Below are positions 1 through 6,387 of a stretch of DNA of 7,059 nt, in pieces. The stretch's first letter is position 1; each line of letters starts with the position of its first letter. The stretch spans positions 1 through 7,059 of the forward strand of contig JAJYBW010000176.1 of NCBI GenBank assembly GCA_021778815.1, given 5' to 3'. A model generated the notes under the pieces. The model searched no databases, was not told the origin of the DNA, and was given only the letters and a program-made list of their open reading frames with translations. Position numbers and translations under genes: made by a program. This stretch comes from Acidobacteriota bacterium (GTDB lineage Bacteria > Acidobacteriota > Terriglobia > Terriglobales > Acidobacteriaceae).

Positions 1-2
1 TC

Positions 3-503
3 ATGCTGTATCTGGCTGAAAATAAGAAGCCTCTTGTGCTTCCCGTGCTGGCGATCGCAGTTTTTGGCGGATTTTTGATTCTTGTGGCCTCGTATGCCTT
101 CCATATGGACGGTCTAAGCTATGTTTTTGAAAGCGCGGATGCGCGCATGTGGTTCTCCTGGGCGGGCAGTCTGCAAATGATGAAGAGCGTTTCCAACGCC
201 GGCTTGACGATTGCCTCGCTTTCCGCTGCGGCACTGTACATTTTCCATCGCCGTTCGCGGTATTTCGGGAATACGACGCCGCTGATCGTCGCTCTGATTC
301 TGCTTTCTCTGGAGACTACGGGCGTGCGCAGCGAGCCCTGGATCTGGGCTGTACCATTCGTTTTGACCTTCACAGGCGGGGTGTTCGCGGACATGCTGGA
401 GTCCCACCGCAAGCGGATGTTCGTGTGGTTGACGGGGGCTTTAGCGGTCGCCCAGGTGATCCTCACTCTGGCCAGCTTACCGCTGCTTGTTGCTCAGGGA
501 TAA
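3..503 (+). CDS. Multi-pass membrane protein of unknown function, probably 5'-truncated
   Basis: The reading frame is open from the window edge to TAA at 501-503 and encodes at least 166 residues. The first ATG is only two bases from the edge, so it may be an internal methionine and the gene may begin outside the window. Hydrophobic segments at about residues 11-32, 62-81, 89-106, 113-130 and 139-163 suggest five membrane spans. Short basic loops (HRRSRY around 82-87, SHRKR around 133-138) would face the cytoplasm by the positive-inside rule. I recognise no catalytic motif and no family. The longer antisense frames here have no recognisable protein character. It ends 181 bp before gyrA, with a promoter-like sequence between, so co-transcription with gyrA is not implied. 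That it is a real membrane protein is fairly sure; its role is unknown. Confidence 0.7.
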   Translation: MLYLAENKKPLVLPVLAIAVFGGFLILVASYAFHMDGLSYVFESADARMWFSWAGSLQMMKSVSNAGLTIASLSAAALYIFHRRSRYFGNTTPLIVALILLSLETTGVRSEPWIWAVPFVLTFTGGVFADMLESHRKRMFVWLTGALAVAQVILTLASLPLLVAQG

Positions 504-553
504 GTCCCGGCAAATCAATAGATAACTCATCCCCAACTTCAACGTTTCGGGCC

Positions 554-590
554 TGCTCAAACCCCTGAAAACACTGTATTCTAGAGAGAG
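554..590 (+). promoter_or_regulatory. Candidate gyrA promoter with GAGAGAG initial region
   Basis: A -10-like TATTCT lies at 577-582, and TGCTCA sits 17 bp upstream at 554-559 as a weak -35 (3 of 6 matches to TTGACA). The bases just after the -10, CTAGAGAGAG at 581-590, match 9 of 10 bases of the sequence at the same place in the candidate promoter of the TPR gene (5600-5609). That recurrence is the main support. The predicted start near 589 would give gyrA a leader of roughly 95 nt. The rest of the 504-684 gap holds no gene and no strong hairpin that I can see. Confidence 0.35.
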
Positions 591-684
591 ACCTTCCGTT
601 CCATCCGGCGCGCAGAATGCACTCCCAATCGGCCGCGGGATAGGCTTTAGGCTCACCCTCTAAAAGAACGGTTCGCGACAAAAA

Positions 685-3318
685 ATGGCAGACGAGCAAA
701 ACCCCCAACTTCCTCTTGGCAATAATGGCAGCGATGGCAGCGGCACCCCTCCGGGAGGCCCCCAAGGGCCGGGTGCGGCCAATATGATTTTCATCAACAT
801 TGAAGACGAGATGCGGCGCTCGTATCTCGACTATTCCATGTCGGTGATTATTGGGCGAGCGTTGCCGGATGTACGCGATGGCCTGAAACCTGTCCACCGG
901 CGCGTGCTGTACACGATGCAGGAGATGGGGCTGCAGCACAACAAGAAATACACCAAGTGCGCCAAGGTCGTCGGCCAGGCCATGGGACTCTACCATCCCC
1001 ATGGAGATGCTTCCATTTACGACACCATGGTGCGACTGGCGCAGCCGTTCACTATGCGCTACACCATGGTCGACGGGCAGGGAAATTTCGGTTCGGTCGA
1101 TGGTGACCCACCGGCTGCCATGCGGTATACAGAAGCTCGTTTGACCCGCATTGCCGGCGAAATGCTGGCCGATATCGATCAGGAGACGGTCGATTTCACC
1201 CCGAATTACGACGAAAGCACGATGGAACCGGTAGTGCTGCCCACGCGCATTCCCACGCTGATCGTGAATGGATCGAGCGGCATTGCGGTTGGCATGGCAA
1301 CCAACATTCCTCCGCATAATTTGACGGAGATTGTGAACGCCGCCATTGAAATGGTGAACAATCCGCATGCCGGGCTGGCGGAAGTGATGCAGCACGTGCA
1401 GGGTCCGGATTTCCCGACCGGCGGATTTATTTATGGCCGCAGCGGAATCCTCGAGGCCTATCGGACAGGACGTGGCCGCTTCCTGATGCGGGCGCGCGTG
1501 GCCATCGAAAACATTACGCAAGGACGTCAGGCCATCATCGTTACGGAAATTCCGTATCAGGTGAACAAGTCGAAGCTGATTGAGCGCATCGCCAGCCTGG
1601 TGAATGAAAAAGTGATCGACGACATCAGCGACGTGCGCGATGAGAGCGACCGCGACGGCATGCGCATCGTGATTGAGCTGAAGCGGACGGCGGAAGCGCA
1701 GATTGTGCTGAACCAGCTATACAAGAACACGCAGATGCAGGACAGCTTCTCGATGATCTTCCTGGCGGTTGTGAATGGCCAGCCGAGAGAGATGGGCCTG
1801 CCGCAGGCGATTCGGCATTTCCTCGACCATCGCATCGATGTCGTGCGTCGGCGCACTGCATTCCTGCTGGGAAAGGCGCGCGAGCGCGAGCACATCCTGG
1901 AAGGCTACAAGATTGCGCTGGACAATCTCGATGCCTTCATCAGAATTATTCGCGGATCTTCTTCCCGCGCGGATGCACGGGAAAACCTGCATCGCTTCTC
2001 GCTGGGCAAAGAGATTGTCATCAAGCTGGACAAGGATACGACCAACCTGACCGCCGAAGCCGGCATGACGTATCGCCAGATCGATGCCGTCCTGGAACTA
2101 CAGCTGTATCGGTTGACGCAACTTTCCATCGATGAATTGTTGAAAGAACTGGGTGAAGTTCGCGATCGGATTGCGGAGTACGAATCGATCCTGGCCAGCG
2201 AGAAAAAACTGCGCAGCGTCATCGTGAAGGAACTGGAAGCGGTGAAGAAGGAATACGGCGATGCGCGTCGTACGCAAATTCTGGATGAAACCGCAGAGTT
2301 GCAGATGGAGGACCTGATTGCCGACGAACAGGTGGCCATCACGGTATCGCATTCCGGCTATCTGAAACGCACCGCCATTTCAACCTATCGCCAACAACGT
2401 CGCGGGGGCACTGGGCGATTTGGCATGCGCACGCGGGAAGAAGATTTCGTCGAGCAGTTGATTATCGATTCCACGCATGCGTACCTGCTGTGCTTCACCA
2501 ATACTGGACGCGTCTACTGGCTGAAGGTGTATGAGATCCCCGACGTCGGCGCGGCAGGCAAGGGGAAAGCCATGGCCAGCCTGCTGAGCCTGCAGGCGGG
2601 AGAAAATGTCTGTGCCATCCTTCCGGTGCGCAACCTTGAAGAAGAAGGGAAGTTCATCTTCTTCGGTACACGCAACGGAAAGGTCAAGAAAACTCCGCTG
2701 AAAGATTTTTCGAACGTGATGTCCAAGGGAATCATTGCCATTGGCATCGACAAGGAAGATGAACTGGTTGCGGCGAGGATCACCGACGGCAAACAGATCG
2801 TCTTCCTGGCAACGCACGATGGCATGGCGATTCGCTTCGACGAGAATGATGTTCGTTCCATGGGGCGTCCGGCGGCCGGTGTCCGCGGCATCGATCTGGC
2901 GAAGGACGATTATGTTGTCGGTGTTGCGGTCACTCCCAAGGAACGCAAAAAGAGCGATGGTGGTGCGGATTGTGCCTGCCTGATTCTTTCGGTGACCGAT
3001 AACGGCTACGGCAAACGGACCGACGTCGATGAATATCGTCTGCAGACACGCGGCGGCAAGGGCGTCATCAACCTGAAGACGATGAAGAAGAATGGCAAGG
3101 TCTGTTCCATCAACCTGGTCGACGATTCGAGCGAACTAATGGTCATCAGCCAGTTCGGAAAGATCATCCGCATCGACACTAAAACCGTGCGCGCGGCGGG
3201 TCGTTCGACGCAGGGCGTTCGCCTGTTGAACCTGGAAGAGCCGGACAAGGTGGCCGCTGCGGTCGTCATTCCGCCAGAAGAGAAAGAAAACGGGGACGAA
3301 CCGACGCTTATTCAGTAG
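685..3318 (+). CDS. gyrA: DNA gyrase subunit A
   Basis: GyrA is the DNA-breaking and rejoining subunit of DNA gyrase (A2B2), which introduces negative supercoils in an ATP-dependent reaction in the cytoplasm. The 877 residues match the usual family length. The breakage-reunion core spans about 36-520: the quinolone-pocket helix HPHGDASIYD is at 104-113, and the catalytic tyrosine is Y148 in AAMRYTEARL, next to R147. The C-terminal DNA-wrapping pinwheel follows, with the GyrA box QRRGGTG at 571-577. Six blade signatures are visible at 558 (GYLKRT), 608 (GRVYWLK), 665 (GKVKKT), 713 (GMAIRFD), 774 (GYGKRT) and 825 (GKIIRID). The GyrA box and full set of blades favour GyrA over ParC. The tail from about 864 is acidic. 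Residues 8-33 form a Gly/Pro/Asn-rich extension. Start ATG 685 has no clear Shine-Dalgarno; ATG 784 (M34) would remove the extension but also lacks one. The residue equivalent to E. coli Ser83 is Ala109. No gyrB lies adjacent. Confidence 0.98.
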   Translation: MADEQNPQLPLGNNGSDGSGTPPGGPQGPGAANMIFINIEDEMRRSYLDYSMSVIIGRALPDVRDGLKPVHRRVLYTMQEMGLQHNKKYTKCAKVVGQAMGLYHPHGDASIYDTMVRLAQPFTMRYTMVDGQGNFGSVDGDPPAAMRYTEARLTRIAGEMLADIDQETVDFTPNYDESTMEPVVLPTRIPTLIVNGSSGIAVGMATNIPPHNLTEIVNAAIEMVNNPHAGLAEVMQHVQGPDFPTGGFIYGRSGILEAYRTGRGRFLMRARVAIENITQGRQAIIVTEIPYQVNKSKLIERIASLVNEKVIDDISDVRDESDRDGMRIVIELKRTAEAQIVLNQLYKNTQMQDSFSMIFLAVVNGQPREMGLPQAIRHFLDHRIDVVRRRTAFLLGKAREREHILEGYKIALDNLDAFIRIIRGSSSRADARENLHRFSLGKEIVIKLDKDTTNLTAEAGMTYRQIDAVLELQLYRLTQLSIDELLKELGEVRDRIAEYESILASEKKLRSVIVKELEAVKKEYGDARRTQILDETAELQMEDLIADEQVAITVSHSGYLKRTAISTYRQQRRGGTGRFGMRTREEDFVEQLIIDSTHAYLLCFTNTGRVYWLKVYEIPDVGAAGKGKAMASLLSLQAGENVCAILPVRNLEEEGKFIFFGTRNGKVKKTPLKDFSNVMSKGIIAIGIDKEDELVAARITDGKQIVFLATHDGMAIRFDENDVRSMGRPAAGVRGIDLAKDDYVVGVAVTPKERKKSDGGADCACLILSVTDNGYGKRTDVDEYRLQTRGGKGVINLKTMKKNGKVCSINLVDDSSELMVISQFGKIIRIDTKTVRAAGRSTQGVRLLNLEEPDKVAAAVVIPPEEKENGDEPTLIQ

Positions 3319-3352
3319 GACAATTCACGAGTTTCACGTCGCATGAACCAAC

Positions 3353-3397
3353 CGGGCCCTTTGCGGCATCTGCTGCGGACGGGCCCGCTCAATTTTC
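3353..3397 (+). terminator. Candidate intrinsic terminator of gyrA
   Basis: A two-tier hairpin starts 34 bp after the gyrA stop codon. The outer stem is CGGGCCC at 3353-3359 with GGGCCCG at 3381-3387. The inner stem is GCGGC at 3363-3367 with GCTGC at 3372-3376 (one G-U pair), closing a 4-nt loop. An interrupted T-rich stretch (AATTTTCT, 3391-3398) follows. The short, offset T tract makes this an imperfect Rho-independent terminator, but the position fits the end of the gyrA transcript. Confidence 0.55.
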
Positions 3398-3464
3398 TAC
3401 TAAATGAGCAGCGTGCCTAAAGAACAGCAATCTTCATAAAATAAATCTACGGAGAAAAATATCA

Positions 3465-3692
3465 ATGGCAATCAAGACAGTTGCACTCAAGAACGGCCCA
3501 TTCATGGTGACAGGGGATTTGTCGGAACTGGAACTGACCGATGCTGAGGGAAATCGCTACGACCTGACCGGTAAAGAGAAAGTCGCGCTCTGTCGCTGCG
3601 GCGCTTCGGTCAACAAGCCTTTCTGCGACGGCCACCATTCGAAGATTGGTTTTCAGGCAGCGGAAGCTGCGGTGAAAGCGGAACAAAAGTAG
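3465..3692 (+). CDS. CDGSH iron-sulfur domain protein
   Basis: This 75-residue protein carries a single CDGSH motif, which binds a 2Fe-2S cluster through three cysteines and one histidine. The visible ligands are C43, C45, C54 and H58, with S48 and P52 at the family's conserved positions (C-x-C-x2-S-x3-P-x-C-D-G-x-H). The fourth motif position, usually S, A or T, is histidine here (CDGHH). Residues 6-40 form the short beta-rich lead-in typical of small bacterial members. There is no membrane segment, so it is probably soluble. Known family roles centre on redox-sensitive cluster transfer or electron transfer, but the partner of this protein cannot be read from the sequence. A good ribosome-binding site, GGAG at 3451-3454, lies 10 bases before the ATG. 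An AT-rich stretch at 3436-3447 could hold a -10, but no convincing -35 is present. The O-methyltransferase gene begins 28 bp downstream. Confidence 0.93.
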   Translation: MAIKTVALKNGPFMVTGDLSELELTDAEGNRYDLTGKEKVALCRCGASVNKPFCDGHHSKIGFQAAEAAVKAEQK

Positions 3693-3720
3693 CACTTCTC
3701 GATTGAATGTTGGATTTGCA

Positions 3721-4293
3721 ATGTTGAATAAAAGCCATCGCGCGGAGATTCAGCGCTTGTGGGCTCGCAAGGTGCAGCAGGATAGCGCCGACGTTCCCTT
3801 CGCGGAACGCCATCGCAATCTTGCCCCAGCGAGCGCTGAGTTTCTCTCTGCACTGGCCTCCGGTGTCGGCGCCCAAAAGATCGTTGAGATTGGTGGATCG
3901 AGCGGTATTTCCACCATCGCGCTGGCCGCAGCCGCGCAGCAGACGCAGGGCAAGCTGATCTCAGTTGAGATTGAACCTGTTCGCCAGGGCGAGTCGAAAG
4001 AGACGATCGCCCGGTTGGGTCTCGACGAGTTTGTTGATTTTCGTCTTGGCGACGCTGCGCAGACTCTGCCGCAATTGAACGATGTGGAATTTGCCCTGAT
4101 CGACTGCGAGAAGCAGGATTACATTCGCTTCTTTGATATGCTGCACCTTCGTCCCGGCGCCATTGTTGTTGCGGATAACATCTTGTCGCATCAACTCACG
4201 GACTATGTCAAGCATGTGCGGGCGCAGCGCGGTGGAGCGTCTATCACGCTGCCGATCGGCCATGGGTTGGAGTTGACCCGAGTTGCAGAATGA
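3721..4293 (+). CDS. Class I SAM-dependent O-methyltransferase
   Basis: This 190-residue protein has the Rossmann-type fold of S-adenosylmethionine-dependent methyltransferases. Motif I, VEIGGSSGIS at 55-64, is the SAM-binding glycine loop, and ISVEIEP at 80-86 supplies the acidic residue expected to hold the SAM ribose. LIDCEKQDY around 126-134 and VVADN at 149-153 match the FIDADK and DN motifs of the cation-dependent O-methyltransferases (catechol and caffeoyl-CoA type). D128, D152 and N153 are therefore likely metal ligands. The length is a little short for that family. The substrate is unknown. A TTG at 3703 would add six residues, but ATG 3721 is preferred because a weak TGGA (3711-3714) sits six bases before it. 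The 28-bp gap from the CDGSH gene, with no terminator between, suggests one operon. A YrrM-like hydrolase or non-metal methyltransferase is possible but less likely. Confidence 0.85.
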   Translation: MLNKSHRAEIQRLWARKVQQDSADVPFAERHRNLAPASAEFLSALASGVGAQKIVEIGGSSGISTIALAAAAQQTQGKLISVEIEPVRQGESKETIARLGLDEFVDFRLGDAAQTLPQLNDVEFALIDCEKQDYIRFFDMLHLRPGAIVVADNILSHQLTDYVKHVRAQRGGASITLPIGHGLELTRVAE

Positions 4294-4330
4294 ACCGTCT
4301 GCCGATTGGATAATGTAAGGTTTATTCTGC

Positions 4331-4356
4331 CCGAGACAGATTCATGCTATCCTCGG
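4331..4356 (+). terminator. Weak hairpin after the methyltransferase gene
   Basis: CCGAG at 4331-4335 can pair with CTCGG at 4352-4356 across a 16-nt loop, 37 bp after the methyltransferase stop. No proper T tract follows (only AATCACATTT). A separate 8-bp inverted repeat, CCGTCTGC at 4295-4302 and GCAGACGG at 4390-4397, flanks it. Termination of the upstream operon here is possible but poorly supported. Confidence 0.2.
4345..4353 (+). promoter_or_regulatory. Candidate extended -10 promoter for the 4525 gene
   Basis: TGCTATCCT reads as an extended -10 element: TG, one base, then TATCCT with 4 of 6 matches to TATAAT. The -35 region 17 bp upstream (TTCTGC, 4325-4330) is poor, which extended -10 promoters tolerate. 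The predicted start near 4360 would give a leader of about 165 nt that contains the hairpin at 4367-4415. Confidence 0.3.
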
Positions 4357-4366
4357 AATCACATTT

Positions 4367-4415
4367 CTCCCTTCGCGTGGGCGTCGCTAGCAGACGGAGT
4401 ATTTGCGAAGCGGGG
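4367..4415 (+). other. Structured leader hairpin upstream of the 4525 gene
   Basis: CTCCCTTCGC at 4367-4376 pairs with GCGAAGCGGGG at 4405-4415 to give a ten-base-pair stem with one bulged C (4411) and one G-U pair. Inside it, CGTC at 4382-4385 pairs with GACG at 4393-4396 around a 7-nt loop. No poly-T follows; the next bases are AAACCG. It is therefore not an obvious terminator and may be a leader RNA element. I could not match it to a riboswitch class I know. Confidence 0.35.
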
Positions 4416-4439
4416 AAACCGTAGCCTGATGCAACTTCA

Positions 4440-4532
4440 ATGACTGATTCAAGTGGCCGAAGTCGTACCCCTGGTTCCCGCATTCATCTTCTTCGCATTC
4501 AGCGCATGAGGTTCGCGCCTTCCCATGCGTAG
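4440..4532 (+). other. Possible 30-codon upstream open frame overlapping the next start
   Basis: An ATG at 4440 opens a frame of 30 codons that ends at TAG 4530-4532, eight bases past the first base of the next gene's ATG (4525). The product would have six arginines, at residues 7, 9, 14, 19, 22 and 24. There is no Shine-Dalgarno before the ATG. Chance is the most likely explanation, but the overlap geometry would suit translational coupling to the downstream gene. Confidence 0.12.
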
Positions 4533-5520
4533 ACGTACATGGCTTAGCCTGGCGATTGCGCTTGCCATTTTGGCCGCGCTGGTCACCGCAGTCTATCTCC
4601 GCAAACAGGCGCCGCCAGAAGTCGCCAGTATTCTTCCTGAGGCCGACGGCATTGTCTATTTCAATTTGAAGCCTCTGCGCACGCTGACCCGCTTTGATCA
4701 GCACCCTGTGGCGCATGATCCCGATTATCAGAAGTTCATCGATGCCACCGGCATTGTGTTTGAGCGCGATCTCGACGAGGCCGCTTTTGCCATTCATCGC
4801 ATGGCAGATCCCAATGGCCCTAACGGTGCAGTCGCGTATTCTGAGGTGTTCCAAGGGCGTTTCGATGGACAGCGTTTGGCGGCCTATCTGGAGGCGCAGT
4901 CGTCTGCCCATGAAAGCTACGCCGCCGACGTAATCTACTCGATTGAGCACGCAGGACGTACTGACCGGGTCGTCGTGCTGGGCTATGACCTGGTCGCCGT
5001 CTCCAATGCTCCAACGGCGGAGCAGATCCACTCCATCATCGATCGCTATCATTCCGCGGCATCGCCGTTCACTGGCGATACGTTGTTGTCGCGCTACTAT
5101 TCGAAAGTGCCCCTACTGTCGGAAGCCTGGGGAATTGGCGAAATTGAACCCTCGACCGGGCCGGGGATTCAGTTCCAGGTATTCGGATTGCCATTGTCAA
5201 TGCCGGCAGGAGCTACGTTCATCGGTTCCATCCGTTACCTTGGATCTGTGCACATGCGCTTGGAAGAGATTGCGCCCAATGCAAGCATTGCCAAAGAATC
5301 CGTCGAGATGGTGAACCTGGCCCTCGGGCTACTCCGTTCCACGCAGGTCACGATTGGCGCGCAGGACGCAAACACGGCCGACTGGGAGGCATTTGTGCGC
5401 AGCATGAAGGTGGAGCAAAAGGGGAAGCGAGCCATCTTTCAGGCGGTTGTTCCGACTCGCCTGGTGCGAAGCCTGCTATCGGCCCAGAATGCCGCGGCGA
5501 CCGCACCAGCTACTCCTTGA
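4525..5520 (+). CDS. Membrane-anchored protein of unknown function
   Basis: I do not recognise this 331-residue protein. It begins MRRR, followed by a hydrophobic helix at about 7-24 and then YLRKQ. No lipobox cysteine or clear signal-peptidase site follows, so it is likely anchored in the inner membrane by its N-terminus, with a large periplasmic domain. That domain opens with LPEADGIVYFNLKPLR at 37-52 and alternates predicted strands and helices. Phrases such as VVVLGYDLVAVSNAP (149-163) resemble repeated alpha/beta units, as in secreted DUF3352-like proteins, but this is only a resemblance. The C-terminus (about 318-331) is a low-complexity Ala/Pro/Thr tail. No catalytic motif is evident. 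The start at ATG 4525 is fixed by an in-frame TGA at 4507-4509, and GAGG at 4508-4511 is a rather distant ribosome-binding site (13-base spacing). It has its own leader region, and its stop codon lies in a 12-bp palindrome. Confidence 0.8.
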   Translation: MRRRTWLSLAIALAILAALVTAVYLRKQAPPEVASILPEADGIVYFNLKPLRTLTRFDQHPVAHDPDYQKFIDATGIVFERDLDEAAFAIHRMADPNGPNGAVAYSEVFQGRFDGQRLAAYLEAQSSAHESYAADVIYSIEHAGRTDRVVVLGYDLVAVSNAPTAEQIHSIIDRYHSAASPFTGDTLLSRYYSKVPLLSEAWGIGEIEPSTGPGIQFQVFGLPLSMPAGATFIGSIRYLGSVHMRLEEIAPNASIAKESVEMVNLALGLLRSTQVTIGAQDANTADWEAFVRSMKVEQKGKRAIFQAVVPTRLVRSLLSAQNAAATAPATP

Positions 5521-5529
5521 GGTACCTCA
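5518..5529. repeat. 12-bp perfect palindrome over a stop codon
   Basis: TGAGGTACCTCA reads the same on both strands and begins with the TGA stop codon of the preceding gene. It has no loop and no adjoining T tract, so it is not a terminator as it stands. It could be a dimeric-protein binding site about 45 bp upstream of the TPR gene's -35 element, or chance. Confidence 0.3.
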
Positions 5530-5572
5530 CCGTCCATTGGCGCTCTAGCCCTGATTCCAGCGGAACGTTCGT

Positions 5573-5609
5573 TTGCGCCCCATTTTTGCGGCTGCTACAC
5601 TTGAGAGAG
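5573..5609 (+). promoter_or_regulatory. Candidate promoter of the TPR gene
   Basis: TTGCGC at 5573-5578 (matching the TTG of the -35 consensus) is separated by exactly 17 bp from TACACT at 5596-5601. TACACT is preceded by TGC at 5593-5595 as an extended -10. The following TGAGAGAG resembles the bases after the gyrA -10. A transcript starting near 5608 would exclude the TTG at 5573 as a start codon and leave a leader of about 64 nt before GTG 5672. Confidence 0.5.
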
Positions 5610-5671
5610 CAGCGCGATCCCTATGCGGCTGCCACCATCTAACCCCCCGCGAAGGATTCCGGCCTAAATCT

Positions 5672-6382
5672 GTGGATACGCAAACCCGACATGCCATTAA
5701 ACACGATGCTCTTATTGACCACGCAAACAGCGCCTTAGGCTGGCTGGAAGATCACAAGTCACAAGCGATCCTTGTTTCCGCAATTGTGATCGGCGTACTG
5801 GTCGTTGGCATCAGCAGCATTCTTTTTTATCAGCATCGTCAGGGTGAAGCCTCGGTGGCGTTTGGGGCTGCGATGGACATCTACAGCGCGCCGGTGGACC
5901 AGCCCGGTACGCCGCCAGAGCCCGGAGTGAGGACCTACCCTTCTGCGGTGTCTCGGGCAAAAGCGGCCAATGCGGAATTTGTGAAGGTCGCTGATAGTTT
6001 TGGTTCGACCGACGCGGGCCAGAACGCGCTCTACTTCGCTGGCCTGACATATATGGAAATGGGCAACAGCGCCGCCGCTGAAACGACGTTGAAAAAAGTG
6101 GCGGACCACGGTGATGCCAACCTTAGCTCCCTCGCAGACATCGCGCTGGTCAGCCTCTATCGCCAGGACGGAAAAAACTCTGATGCCATCGATATGCTGA
6201 AGAAACTGATTGCCCATCCCACGACCGCAGTGCCAGTCGGTCAATCGAAACTGGAACTGGCCGGCATCTACGAGCAGACAAATCCGGCCCAGGCAAAGCA
6301 AATTTACGCGCAGCTGAAGGACAAGGACACGAAGACCACGGCTGGCCAGATCGCCGCACAAAAGCTGCAGCAGATGCATTGA
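5672..6382 (+). CDS. YfgM-type TPR-like membrane protein
   Basis: This 236-residue protein, with GTG as its start, has a hydrophilic N-terminus (1-30), one membrane helix at about 32-54 and a periplasmic helical domain. Residues 93-165 and 169-233 contain paired helices with TPR-like spacing. Examples are NALYFAGLTYMEMGNSAAAETTLKKV (118-143), ADIALVSLYRQDGKNSDAIDMLKKL (155-179) and SKLELAGIYEQTNPAQAKQIYAQL (192-215). This layout matches the tetratricopeptide-like family of YfgM, an inner-membrane protein that in E. coli associates with the SecYEG translocon and periplasmic chaperone PpiD. A similar scaffolding role here is inference. The frame is open upstream to a TTG at 5573, but that TTG lies in the candidate -35 and the extra 33 residues lack conserved character. 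GAAGGA at 5651-5656 is a possible though distant ribosome-binding site. A Pro-rich linker occupies about 74-90. Confidence 0.85.
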   Translation: MDTQTRHAIKHDALIDHANSALGWLEDHKSQAILVSAIVIGVLVVGISSILFYQHRQGEASVAFGAAMDIYSAPVDQPGTPPEPGVRTYPSAVSRAKAANAEFVKVADSFGSTDAGQNALYFAGLTYMEMGNSAAAETTLKKVADHGDANLSSLADIALVSLYRQDGKNSDAIDMLKKLIAHPTTAVPVGQSKLELAGIYEQTNPAQAKQIYAQLKDKDTKTTAGQIAAQKLQQMH

Positions 6383-6387
6383 GAGTT

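Noticed and set aside
463..1521. Long open frame of 352 codons on the minus strand, antisense to the start of gyrA
   Set aside because: It lies opposite highly conserved gyrA codons, has a His/Arg-rich composition without domain character, and is explained by codon bias of the + strand gene.
685..3318. Topoisomerase IV subunit A (ParC) as an alternative to GyrA
   Set aside because: The canonical GyrA box QRRGGTG and six complete blade signatures are present, which favours gyrase.
3703..3720. TTG at 3703 as the methyltransferase start
   Set aside because: It has no ribosome-binding site and adds six unconserved-looking residues; ATG 3721 is better placed.
4367..4440. Cobalamin or cyclic di-GMP riboswitch, suggested by a GGGGAAACCG stretch
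   Set aside because: The flanking conserved cores of those classes are absent, and the stem arrangement does not match.
4387..5052. Minus-strand open frame of 221 codons opposite the 4525 gene and its leader
   Set aside because: The sense frame has a proper N-terminal anchor and a fixed start; the antisense product shows no domain.
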